The position numbers were made by a program, and so were the translations under genes. From assembly GCF_036711975.1 (NCBI RefSeq), contig NC_091973.1, forward strand, positions 2,108,001-2,172,000: a stretch of 64,000 nucleotides of DNA, written 5' to 3'. The stretch's first letter is position 1. Each line of letters opens with the position of its first letter. Source of the stretch: Onthophagus taurus (Eukaryota > Arthropoda > Insecta > Coleoptera > Scarabaeidae). The notes below the pieces were generated by a model. That model did no database searches and was not told the DNA's origin. It saw only the letters and a list, made by a program, of their open reading frames with translations. Below, piece after piece: positions 35,015-47,299 of this stretch.

Positions 35015-36680
35015 AAGAACTTTAAAAATTTCCCAATAATTCGATTTTTAGGAAATTTTTAAAGTTATCGAAAAAGTTATATAAAAATTGTGTTTTTATT
35101 GAAAAGTATGTAACTCAGAAACTAAAAGCGATTTTTCAAAACGGTAAATTGAGTTGAAAAGAACATAATTTTGTTGATAACTGGTCATAATTTCAGGTCA
35201 TTTTATCAGAGATTCGATTTTTAGAAATTTTTTAAGTTGTGGGAAAAAATATATATTTATGCTCATCTATAAAAATTTTTGTCTTAAGTACTAAAAATGA
35301 TTTTTTAAAACGGTAACTTGTCGTGAAAAGAACATATCTTGATTTATGATTGATGCACATTTCGTAAAAATTTTTCATGGATTCGATTTATAGGAAATTT
35401 CGAAAAAATTATATAAAAATTGTGTTTTTATTGAAAAGTATGTAACTCAGAAACTAAAAGCAATTTTTCAAAACGGTAAATTACGTTGAAAAGAACATTA
35501 TTTTATTGATAACTGGTGATACTTTCAAATAATTGTATCAAAGATACGATTTTCCAGAAATTTTTTAAGTTATGGGAAAAAATATATATTTATGCTCATC
35601 TATAAAAATTTTTGTCTTAAGTACTAAAAATGATTTTTTAAAACGGTAACTCGTCGTGAAAAGAACATATCTTGATTTATGATTGATGCACATTTCGTAA
35701 AAATTTTTCAAGGATTCGATTTTTAGGAAATTTCGAAAAAATTTTATAAAAATTGATTTTATTGAAAAGTATGTAATTCAGAAACTAAAAGCAATTTTTC
35801 AAAACGGTAAATTGCGTTGAAAAGAACATTATTTTATTGATAACTAGTGATAATTTCAGGTCATTTTATCAAAGATACGATTTTGCAGAAATGTTTGAAG
35901 TTGTGGGAAAAAATATATATTTATGCTCATCTATAAAAATTTTTATCTTAAGAACTAAAAATGATTTTTTAAAACGGTAACTCGTCGTGAAAAGAACATA
36001 TCTTCATTTATGATTGATGCACACTTCGTAAAAATTTTTCAAGGATTCGATTTTTAGGAAATTTCGAAAAAATTATATAAAAATTGTGTTTTTATTGAAA
36101 AGTATGTGACTCAGAAACTAAAAGCAATTTTTCAAAACGGTAAATTGCGTTGAAAAGAACATAATTTTATTGATAACGTGATAATTTCAAATCATTTTAT
36201 CAAAGATACGATTTTCCAGAAATTTTTTAAGTTATGGGAAAAAATATATAATTTATTCTCATCTATAAAAATTTTTGTCTTAAGTACTAAAAATGATTTT
36301 TTAAAACGGTAACTTGTCGTGAAAAGAACATATCTTGATTTATAATTGGTGCACATTTCGTAAAAATTTTTCAAGGATTCGATTTTTAGGAAATTTCGAA
36401 AAAATTATATTATTATATGTTTTTATTGAAAAGTATGTAACTCAGAAACTAAAAGCGATTTTTCAAAACGGTAAATTGGAACATTATTTTATTGATAACT
36501 GGTGATAATTTCAAATCATTTTATCAAAGATACGATTTTCCAGAAATTTTTTAAATTGTGGGAAAAAATATATATTTATGCCAATAATTCGATTTTTAGG
36601 AAATTTTTAAAGTTATCGAAAAAATTATATGAAAATTGTCTTCATATAGAAAGTATTATTTTATTGAGTAACATTTCAGA
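35015..36680 (+). repeat. Satellite array with a dimeric unit of about 330 bp
   Basis: About five copies. One half has CTCAGAAACTAAAAGCAATT and AACGGTAAATTGCGTTGAAA; the other has AAGTACTAAAAATGATTTTT and AACGGTAACTTGTCGTG. Landmarks recur near 35139, 35470, 35797 and 36137. The halves are about 165 bp and clearly related to each other. No coding capacity. Confidence 0.9.
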
Positions 36681-39430
36681 AAAAAATTTAAAAATTTCGA
36701 TTTTTCAGATATGTCAAAAAAATTTTTCATGCAGTAATTTACCTCCTCATCTGCTCCATGCAATTCTATGGTATACATGATGGTGAAATAAATGATAGAG
36801 ATTTAGAGATGATTTCAAATTTTTTTGCTTGAATATGAAAAGATAGAGGTATTTAGGTTTAGTTTACTGCGATGGCCGCTAATTGGGATCGTTTGACTTT
36901 TTGAGTGGGTACTTTGAAACCTGAAAGCGTCGACATATGGTCAGAGAAGTACGCGTACCGACGCGTGCAGACTTCAGAGGGATAGGCAAAGTACAAAACC
37001 GGATAATTAAAGCCATTATTCCGTCCAAAGCTCGGACCATGAAATGTCGGACGATGTCCACGATTGTTGAAGCGTCATTTACTCTTTTGACATTCATAGC
37101 CGGTGATTTATGCTCGCCGGCCGCGTTTTTCGCGGAACCCTCCGCCGGGAGACAGAGAGAGGGGGCACCTTTAATTCCGTTATAAATCAAATTCGCGCAT
37201 CATTTATAATCGCCTCCACTCCAATTTTCACGCAGACGACCTCGGACGTAACTCGATAAAATTATTTTTGCGATGTCCCCCTTCGCAGTTTCTGTCCATC
37301 GTCCCTTTTCGCTTTGGGGATGCAATCCCTAAAGTGAAAATATACATTCAAAAATTATTATTAGTCCACTGGACATTGTCGTCCCGCTTCGTTTCACATT
37401 TTCATATCCAAATAGGGTGGTTTGTATAAAATAATTCGATTTTATTTTATTTTTTATAATTCCATTTTTTAATAATTCATGGATATAACATTCCACTTAA
37501 CGTTTCAAGTTAACGGTTGCTTTATGGTTGTGTAAATATTAACTAACCCCTAAAGCGTTAACAATTAGATTTCGGCTTCAGTCAGGATTTAAAGGTCTTT
37601 GTCATCAAGGTAATGGAAGGGACTGACGATTGTCTTATTAATGTATTCGCGAATCAAACGCGCAACGGTTTTGCAGACCCCTCTTATCCTGGGGGCGTTC
37701 AATTCCTCCATCCCTGTTAATGTCTCAAAGCAACCGGCGGTGTGTCTTTAAGACAACCCCGAAGCGTAATCTACGATATGGATCCGTTTTTCCGTACTAA
37801 TTGTCTCAATTTTCGCCGAGGGGGATTTTCTTCAAGGAGCAGTTCTTTGCGTTGAGAAACGGCGAAAGGCAAAAGGACGACATCGATCTCCCGTTGTGAA
37901 TAGCGGGCGGAAGCAAGTGGTTATTTGTTTCACGTATGCACTCGATGCCTGAGGGGCGGTTTAAAATTATGGATACCATAACTCAAGACTCGGAGACGAC
38001 TTCTCGGTCCATTTCACCTTCTTACAGAGGTCTTTGTTATTTTAATTCAAATTTCTTGACATATTAAAAAAATTTTGGAATTAACCACAACAAGTTGTAA
38101 TAAATCTAAACCAGCTTGTCAAAACGTATGGAACACAACTTAATACATCTCCTCATAGTTTCTGAACTTAGGTTGAGTTTGAATTGTACGAAATCGTTGG
38201 AGTAGAATCCAGGGGTGAGACCTAAGGGGAAGAGATGTTTTGATTTAGGGACAGGAAACGTAAGATGCTCGTGGAGATTTATGCGACCCCGATTCGAATA
38301 CAACCCAAACGCTTAGTTTGGTTCGTTCCCGGCGGCGTCGCGACGTCAGCTAACGTCACTGACATACACTAGCGTAGTCGCCGCGACGCCCGCCGGCCGT
38401 ATCGACGACTGTCTAATTAATTGCTTTAATGAACCCGAAACTAACAGGTCCGTAACCCGACGAAAGATAACATCTGCGGAACGACGGCTTTGTTTATTTG
38501 TAGACTACGTGTCAACAGTCGCACGTGTATGGTACGAGAGAGCCCTCAAACCAGAGCACGTTCTACTCCAAACCCTGATGTCGTCGAAACCCAATATCAA
38601 TATGTCAAACGTCAATTACTGAAACTGTCAGTGATGGCTATTTTTTTTTCTGACACAAGAAAGTTAAATATATGTAATCGCCCTCTTTTTTTTGAAAATA
38701 CCTTACATAATCTGTATAGAAAGGTGTACTTTTGAACTTTTGACTTGGAGTGTATGCCACATAAGGACGGGGATTGTGGCAAAGCCCCATTTATGCGTAG
38801 TCACTTGTTTGCACAGTGGATTGAGAGGTCCTGGATAATAAGTCGGGTCGGGGGACACGAAAAACTTCACCCAGGTGTTTGACGAGCAGGTTTTTTTTTT
38901 CACCACGATTTTAGGCAACGATACGCAGACTATTCACTTCCTACGATGGTGACAGGTAAACTCTGGGCACTTGACGCCCCGTAATTCATAGGTTCGGCCC
39001 CGCGCGATATCATATATTAATGCGTCCGGCCGTATATAATGCCCCAAAGCGAAACTGCCGTATAATGCGGTTATAAATAAGTGATCGTGTTAATGTATAA
39101 ATCTTCTCTCGTACAAAGGCGTATAAATAATAGAAAAATACTGACCGCTCTGCGTCTTTCCCCTACATATCTACTCTCCTGTCCCAGTTACGCTATCCTT
39201 AGAGAGAGATCCAACGAGATTGGAAACACGTTAAACTTGATTTATCACGCAAATATACAGAAAACGCCATTTATCTCATAGATATTGCCGATAGGATCAC
39301 TAAATATATTTCTATTTCTCTTTAAATTATTACCGTGTTAATATTCTAACTTTTAATCACATACACTCAAAGTTCAAAAACATTAATAATTTATGTTATA
39401 TAACATTTTCAAAGTATCGGGTTTAGCCAC
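36681..39430. other. CG-richer unique non-coding DNA
   Basis: No gene is supported. Overlapping open frames on both strands at 36879-37190 look like chance. 38325-38400 is strongly CG-rich with an imperfect inverted repeat (CCCGGCGGCGTCGCGACG against GTCGCCGCGACGCCCGCCGG), separated by a CRE-like GACGTCAGCTAACGTCAC. The low-repeat, CG-rich texture fits regulatory DNA of a distant gene, but this is inference. Confidence 0.35.
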
Positions 39431-39434
39431 ATTC

Positions 39435-40445
39435 TTTAGAATGTTTCTAATTCTCGGTCTAGGGTTAGTTCTAGTTTTACACTAATACTAGCGTTAGAAC
39501 TAACACAAGACCTAGAACTAGAATCATTCGGGTTTAGCCGTCTTGAGAGACGTGAGGCTAAACCCGAATGATTCTAGTTCTACGTCTTGTGTTAGCTCTA
39601 GTAGCAGTGATAGGTAGCACTAGTTAGCATATGATATTACTATGTTGTATATTTTTATTGAACTAAAACTAGAACTAACACAAGGCCTAGCACTAGAATC
39701 ATTCGGGTTTAGCCGTCTTGAGAGACGTGAGGCTAAACCCAAATGATTCTAGTTCTAGGTCTTGTGTTAGTTTTAGTTTTACACTAGCACTATCACTAGA
39801 ACTAACACAAGACCTAGAACTAGAATCAATCGGGTTTAGCCGTCTTGAGAGACGTGCGGCTAAACCCGAATGATTTTAGTCCTAGGTCTTGTGCTAGTTC
39901 TAGTGGCAGTGGTAGGTAGCACTAGTTAGCATATGATATTACTAAGTTGTATATTTTTATTGAACTAAAACTAGAACTAACACAAGACCTAGCACTAGAA
40001 TCATTCGGGTTTAGCCGTCTTGAGAGACGTGAGGCTAAACCCGAATGATTCTAGTTCTAGATCTAGTGTTAGTTCTAGTTTTACACTAACACTATCACTA
40101 GAACTAACAAAAGACCTAGAACTAGAATCATTCGAGTTTAGCCGTCTTGAGAGACGTGCGGCTAAACCCGAATGATTCTAGTTCTAGGTCTAGTGTTAGT
40201 TCTAGTTTTACACTACCACTATCACTAGAACTAACACAAGACCTAGAACTAGAATCATTCGGGTTTAGCAGTCTTGAGAGACGTGCGGCTAAACCCGAAT
40301 GATTCTAGTTCTAGGTCTAGTGTTAGTTCTAGTTTTATACTAGCACTATCACTACAATTAACACAAAACCTAAAATTAGAATCATTCGGATTTAGCCGTC
40401 TTAAGAGATGTATGGCTAAACCAGAATGTTTCTAGTTCTAATTTC
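39435..40445. repeat. Palindromic satellite, block 1 (about 7 hairpin units)
   Basis: Each unit is an almost perfect palindrome of about 100 bp: ACCTAGAACTAGAATCATTC, GGGTTTAGCC, a central loop segment GTCTTGAGAGACGTGC, then the arms in reverse complement. Units are joined by TTTTACACTAGCACTATCAC or by a spacer of about 65 bp with GCATATGATATTACTA. All seven units here have the loop segment in one orientation. The last is the most decayed. Confidence 0.95.
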
Positions 40446-43400
40446 TAGTTTTTTCGTTTTATAAATTCCGTAACCATTCAATCTATTGATGTACTGCGGA
40501 TGATTATTACTAACGGTTCCGTTTGATGTGTTAATTACAGGTGGTGTGCAATTTCCTTGAAGCAATCCCGTTCTGACCCCTTCGGCCTTATTAACAAGCC
40601 AAGGGCTTTACAATACAGCACCCCACGTACTATATAACCCATATACCCACTGACATACATGCAATAGAAGTGCATTCATGAAGGAGTTGCCATAGCTACG
40701 CATAAAAAACGGCATGTACTCAACGTACCCTACGCGTTTGGTACATTCCTGCACAAGACTATATTCGAATCGATAAAAAAGACCCTCATTAAGAGGAGGA
40801 AGTAATGAGAATGATGGGAGTCGTTTTATTATATTGTATACACCTGCGAGGAGGAAATGACGAAAAGTCTTATTGTTCTTGTGTTTTTAAATAAATAAAA
40901 AAAAAATAATGGCGGATATAAACTCGCAACCCCTGGAGAATCAACAATGGTTAAAGCGTTTTTCTAGGACCTTATTAAAAAGCAATCGAAAAGATATTAT
41001 CGCTTCCTAAATAATAGATTAGCAATTTAATACCATCGCTATCTTCCGGAGGAGGAAAAAAGAGTACTAGAAAACGATGTGCAGCAGGAAATGTGTGACA
41101 GAACCGATTTAATGACCAGGCTGTAATAAAATTCCACTTATCTCTAGGCGACCCCTTATTTACTGTAATTTTTCGTGCGCCGGTTGAAATTGGATTCCGA
41201 CGCCGCGACGTCGTCGTCGATTTTCCTGCAGATTTATTTTTCCTTTATCCGTATATTCCAGGATACGTAAACCTGGTGTGGTGCTCTCGAATCTACCAAT
41301 TAGTACTAATAGCGCGGGGAACGCCTGTTTATATAATGAATATATAAACATCAATTAACATCATCCCCCATCAATAGGCACGACGATAGAGTGCGCTCCA
41401 ATGTTTGTTCTGGATGTGGCTGGAGGCCGTCCCGACGCCGACGTCATTTCCGGTTCCCCGATAAGGTCTAATAGTTATTGGGCCATCTCTACGTTCAATT
41501 TAAACCGAATGCGACTATAGGACAAGATTTAGTGAAAAATTGATCCAGTTGTTAATACAATAATGTCAAAATAATAATAAAACTTGAAAGGGACCAGCTT
41601 TCAAGTTTACAAAAGATGAAAAATCGTCGCCGAGTTAATCTCGCACGGTCACAATATTGAAATAAAGTAATAAATGAATCAAGACCGGATCGTTGTGTAT
41701 TCATACCCTGAGTTTATGAAGACGTTCGATGACAGGGTAACCCGTCATTTATCAAGGATCTAGGTGAGAACAGTACTGAACGGGGTTATTGCCCTCATGT
41801 TCCCCTTCACATTATATACTACACATATCCTGTTATATCCCTATGTGCCCTAATAGAGTTAAGTCAATAATTGTCCGACGTCCATTGTCTTTTCTCATTT
41901 CTTTTTTTGCCCTTGTACAATCCGATAGAAAAAGAAAAATTCCCTACGCCCTGGAGACGTCCCTCTGATCCTAAACTAGGTCAGTCCTTATACAAAAGAC
42001 AAGAGCCCGCACGAGAGATGCCGTATCGTTCCCTTTAATTACATATTTCACCCGTCGACATTCATACGATATTCCCCCTTTTAAGTTGGGGTCCCCTTTT
42101 ATTCTTCATCTTCATCCCCTTCACCTTCATCCAACAACATGTACTAACTTTAAAATGCATCTAAAATATTCCTTATCTTTGTCAATTCCTTAGCCTCCCC
42201 TTGTCATTCTTGAAAATGAATCAGTTCTTTTAATTGGTTTAGATTTAGCTGTGACAGAATTGGACACGGATCTGTGTTTGCGAGAGCAGGGCGATTAGCA
42301 CGCATTATGCTAAACAGCGTCCTCTAATCAATGGCGTCGCACTAAATCACATTCTCGGTAGCTCGGACGCGTCTAATGGCCCGCTGATCCATGCATCAAT
42401 TTCTCCCTAATTGCCGGTTACCTTTGATGACAAATAACGCGCTCGACGCCCGCAAAAGAGACTCGTAACTATTCCCTATCCAAGACACAAAGAGAATCAT
42501 ATAGTACTTAGATAATTTCTAGATTAAAATTTTTTTTTGAGTATGATATATTGGGGGTGTTGGAAAGTTGGATTCAGGGAATCCGTGGAAAGGCAAAAAA
42601 AAGGCAGGTTTTCATTTCAATTACGGGCGTAAAGAGCGGGTGCTTGGGCTATTGTTAAAAATACAATTAAACGCTGGACCGAAGCCCCCCGGATGCACGT
42701 CCAATTAAACGGGAGGCGATAGCGCCGGTCCCGGTATTAAATTCCACCTGACAAATGCAATTTCGCCGAAATACCTAATGGTACAAACAGATTTGTCCGT
42801 GTGACAGTTGGGCGCTAATGCGGACGGACTTAACGACAAGTAAAGCTTGATGTATTGTAGCACATTTAGAAACAAATTGACCGGCCGTCGGCATCGCCCG
42901 CGTTGCATTAGGTGTACCTCGGTTATTATGCCCGGTTATAATAATTTACTGCCCCAGGATAGCCGCGTATCTATATCGTCGGCCAAACTTAATTATTCCA
43001 TTCCATGTTGTCCGTTTTCATCGATCTATTAGTTATCAAAACCCAACACACATGCCAACAAACCAACCCATCCCATCCCCAAACACATTATTTACTTTAT
43101 ATTACACCAATTTACTTAATTCGATTACATATAAAGATACAAACTAAATTCTTAGTTCTACTTGACATGTGCATAAGACTCATCTTCCTCAAAAATCGTT
43201 CCTGTGGTAGTTCAAGAATGTCTGGGATGACATTAAGGGATGCCAGATACTTTATAGGGTGCTGCCCTCAACAATGTGGACAGTTTCAGACTCAACGTTA
43301 GGAGATATTTAGAATATGGTGTTAGGGACGATCTTGTGGTGTGCTCAGAATGAGGTTGAGAGTTGTTGGATGACGTTGAAGGGTGCCAAGGACAAAATAT

Positions 43401-43640
43401 TGAGGTATGTTTGAATCGATGTAGCTGAAAAACATGAATGACATGGGAAGATGATGTTAATAGATATGCTGGAAAGAGGAGACGTGGATGATATTAAGAG
43501 ATCACTTTGATGTTGTTGAATCAGGCCTAGAAAGACGCTGAGGAATGTCAGAAAGGACTAGAGGAAGACATAGAAAAGACAAAATTTAATGATTTTTAGG
43601 ACCAAGTTGCAAGTTCACTATTATGACATTGAGGGAACAT
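40446..43640. other. Unique non-coding DNA between the two palindrome blocks
   Basis: No supported gene in 3.2 kb. CG-rich patches near 41190-41240 (CGCCGCGACGTCGTCGTCG) and 42660-42990. It is flanked on both sides by the same palindromic satellite. Open frames of 61-98 codons lack splice logic or similarity. Confidence 0.4.
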
Positions 43641-45365
43641 TGAGTTCTAGTTTTACACTATCACTAGAACTAACACAAGACCTAGAACTAGAATCATTCG
43701 GGTTTAGCCGCACGTCTCTCAAGACGGCTAAACCCGAATGATTCTAGTTCTAGGTCTTGTATTAGTTCTAGTGGCAGTAGTAGGTAGCGCTAGTTAGTAT
43801 AAGATATTACTATGTTGTATATTTTTATTGAAATAAAACTAGAACTAACACAAGACCTAGAACTAGAATCATTCGGGTTTAGCCGCACGTCTCTCAAGAC
43901 GGCTAAACCCGAATGATTCTAGTTTTAGTTCTTGTGTTAGTTCTAGTGGCAGTGGTAGGTAGCGCTAGTTAGCATAAGATATTATTATGTTGTATATTTT
44001 TATTGAAATAAAAATGTAAATAAAAAATGCGTCTGAAGACGCACGGCTAAACCCGATAGTTTCTAATTCTAGGTCTAGTGTTAGTTCTAGTTTTACACTT
44101 GCATCATCACTAGAACTAACACAAGACCTAGAACTAGAATCATTCGGGTTTAGCCGTCTTGAAAGACGTGCGGCTAAATCCGAATGTTTCTTGTTCTTGG
44201 TCTAGTGTTAGTTCTAGTTTTACACTATCACTAGAACTAACACAAAACCTAGAACTAGAATCATTCGGGTTTAGCATTCTAGTTCTAGGTCTTGTATTAG
44301 TTCTAATTTTACACTAGCACTATCACTAGAACTAACACAAGACCTTGAACTAGAATCATTCGGGTTTAGCCGTCTTAAAAGACGTGCGGCTAAATCCGAA
44401 TGATTCTAGTTCTAGGTCTTGTGTTAGTTCTAGTTTTACACTAGCACGATCACTAGAACTAACACAAGACCTTGAACTAGAATCATTCGGGTTTAGCCGT
44501 CTTAAAAGACGTGCGGCTAAATCTGAATGATTCTTGTTCTAGGTCTTGTGTTAGTTCTAGTTTTACACTAGCACGATCACTAGAACTAACACAAGACCTA
44601 GAACTAGAATCATTCGGATTTAGCCGCACGTCTCTCAAGACGGCTAAATCCGAATGATTCTAGTTCTAGGTCTTGTGTTAGTTCTAGTTTTGCACTATCA
44701 CTAGAACTAACACAAGACCTAGAACTAAAATCATCCGGGTTTAGCCGTCTTATGAGACGTACGGCTAAACCCGAATGATTCTAGTTCTAGGTTTTGTGTT
44801 AGTTCTAGTGATAGTGTAAAACTAGAACTAACACTAGACCTAAAACTAGAATCATTCGGGTTTAGCCGCACGTCTCTCAAGACGGCTAAACCCGAATGAT
44901 TCTAGTTCTAGGTCTTGTATTAGTTCTAGTGGCAGTGGTAGGTAGCGCTAGTTAGCATAAGATATTACTATGTTGTATATTTTTATTGAAATAAAACTAG
45001 AACTAACACTAGACCTAGAACTAGAAAGTATCGGGTTTAGCCGTGCGTCTTCAGACGCACGGCTAAACTCGATAGTTTCTAATTCTAGGTCTAGTGTTAG
45101 TTCTAGTTTTACACTTGCATCATCACTAGAACTAACACAAGACCTAGAACTAGAATCATTCTGGTTTAGCCGTCTTGAGAGACGTGCGGCTAAACCCGAA
45201 TGATTCTAGTTTTAGGTCTTGTGTTAGTTCTAGTGATAGTGTAAAACTAGAACTAACACTAGACCAAGAACTAGAAACATTCGGATTTAGCCGCACGTCT
45301 CTCAAGACGGCTAAACCCGAATGATTCTAGTTCTAGGTTTTGTTCTTAGTTGTAGTGATAGTAAT
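43641..45365. repeat. Palindromic satellite, block 2 (about 12 units, mixed loop orientation)
   Basis: Same arms as block 1, but the central segment occurs both as GTCTTGAGAGACGTGC (44155, 44370, 44495, 45165) and flipped as GCACGTCTCTCAAGAC (43690, 43881, 44625, 44864, 45291). One unit near 45038 has a fully symmetric centre, GCCGTGCGTCTTCAGACGCA. One unit near 44275 has lost half of its hairpin. A 77-codon ORF here is a by-product. Confidence 0.95.
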
Positions 45366-47200
45366 AGTGCAATACTTTCATATATTCCGATTTATATGAA
45401 ATTTCCGATATATATTCCTAAATTTCTATCGATAAAATCGTTGGTACGTATTACGCATGCTCAAATAAATAATAAATATAAATAAAAATGGCGGGATATT
45501 TAAATAATTTTTTTTTATTACAAATTGATATGTAATAATTTTTAAATATTACATGTACTGCGCATGTTTGTTGTGTATATACATAGTATTATTGATTTTT
45601 TGTTAAAAGGGGGAGCGGGAAATGTTTGAATTGTTTAGAGTGGAACGACGAGAGAGAAGTGTGGGATATTTGAATGACAGTGTAATCCTTTAGTGACGCG
45701 GGCGATCTTTGTTAATAAATGACCGTCCGGTCGTCGAATGCAAATAGATGTAAATGCGTATATAGGAAATAAAGAAACGCGCCCCCCTCGGCCCGTGTCA
45801 GTACAACCCTTCGGCCCCTATTTGAAAAGATCGGAGATTTCGTCGACACATTGTTAAAGCTCGACTTTACGGTTGATTGTCAATTTGCGTATCACCGTAA
45901 AGTCGGGTAACGGCATTTTTACTGGCCGCATAAATATATAATTCGTCGATCCAAGGGCACATTGGTATTTCGTAATTTAACGTTAGCTACTTAAATTTAG
46001 TTCTTTCGTGGATCAGAGGGTTGCTACAATGTTGCTCGATGCTCGAAGAGAGCAGCTGTAGTTTACGACAATCGTTTCCTCGATAGAGCTTATGGGAGTT
46101 AATAACGTTTTAGAACGTTGTTGTCCCGTTTATTTCGCTTCCTGTAATTAGCCTTTCGGCTTTTTCGCTTTTTCCTCGTTCGAGCCAAAGTTATAATTTT
46201 CAACAATAACCCTACTTTTCCTCACTAAAAAGGAATAATAAAAAAACTAATAATAAACCACACACGATTGACCATTTCTATACATTGTTGATTGTAATAT
46301 TATTCGAAACAACATTGTTCGAGGTTGTAAATCACCAGTTTTTTAAGCATTTCGAAGGGTGACGTTCGTTTGTTTTATTGCCTTTTCGCTTGTCGTTCGC
46401 ATATCATTACACGGTAATACCAGTCGTTTCCCAGAAAAAAAAACTGTGGTTACTACCCAAGTACTAAATCTTTGATTTACATCCGCACTTAAATTGTAAC
46501 ATTGTTCGCCTGATTGACGTTATACGGCGACGGCAGCGTTAAAATTTCAAAAATTCCCAATAATTACTTAAATTGTATCGCCTCGTCTCGCCAACAAAGG
46601 AATCCCATTACACCAGTTACGACGTTTATGGCAAATTAAACCGTTCCAATTTTGACCCTCTGATAAGAATATTCAAGCGGACACTGCTCTTTTTACCATT
46701 AGACACGGTTTTGGGACTCGTAAACTTACTTTACGATCCCCAACAGCGATTGCAAAATTAACTACTCTGCTTCAATTATCTTTACTTGTTCTAACAATGT
46801 TTTAAATCTGAGATTTTTTTTCAATAAATTTCCTAAAGAAGAAAACAAAGTACTTGGGAAAAGGAGTACGAACACGTACCGGATATAAAAAATTTTGTTT
46901 ATTTCAACTTGAGCAACCTATACCTTTTACTATAGCATATTGTGTTACTGTTACGCCTTTTATAGCTTTGACTTTATGAACGCGACCGGTCTTTTGCGAG
47001 TGTTGCCATAACCTTTTTTTTAATAACAAACGAATGGAATTTTGTATTATGAAACCGACTTTCCGAAAAATTAAGAAAATTATTAATAAAACAATTAAAT
47101 AAACTTATTTTAAGAGATCATAAATTAGAATAATAAAAATAAAGAGTTAAAAAAGTTGTTCCATACTTAATATTATATTATCTACCATATAAAAGCTAGT
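45366..47200. other. Unique non-coding DNA
   Basis: No gene supported. CG-rich near 45690-45910, AT-rich afterwards. 45850-45910 has TAAAGCTCGACTTTACGG and CACCGTAAAGTCGGG, an inverted pair around CCGTAAAGTCG. Confidence 0.35.
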
Positions 47201-47214
47201 GAGCATCTAATAAG

Positions 47215-47290
47215 AAAAACAGAAGAGGTTACAACTTTTATTCTGCTCTGTTTTAGTTTTGCTCTTAGATGCATTAGATGCTCTGAGATA
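47215..47290 (-). repeat. End piece of satellite family A next to the 311-bp array
   Basis: ACAACTTTTATTCTGCTCTG followed by TTTTGCTCTTAGATGCAT is the inverted end of the family A monomer, lying directly left of the family B array. The same neighbourhood of A and B is seen at 3640-4310. Confidence 0.65.
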
Positions 47291-47299
47291 AATTTCAAA

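Noticed and set aside
36879-37190. Overlapping opposite-strand open frames of 103 and 82 codons
   Set aside because: Stop-poor CG-rich DNA gives open frames on both strands; no splice partners, no recognisable motif.
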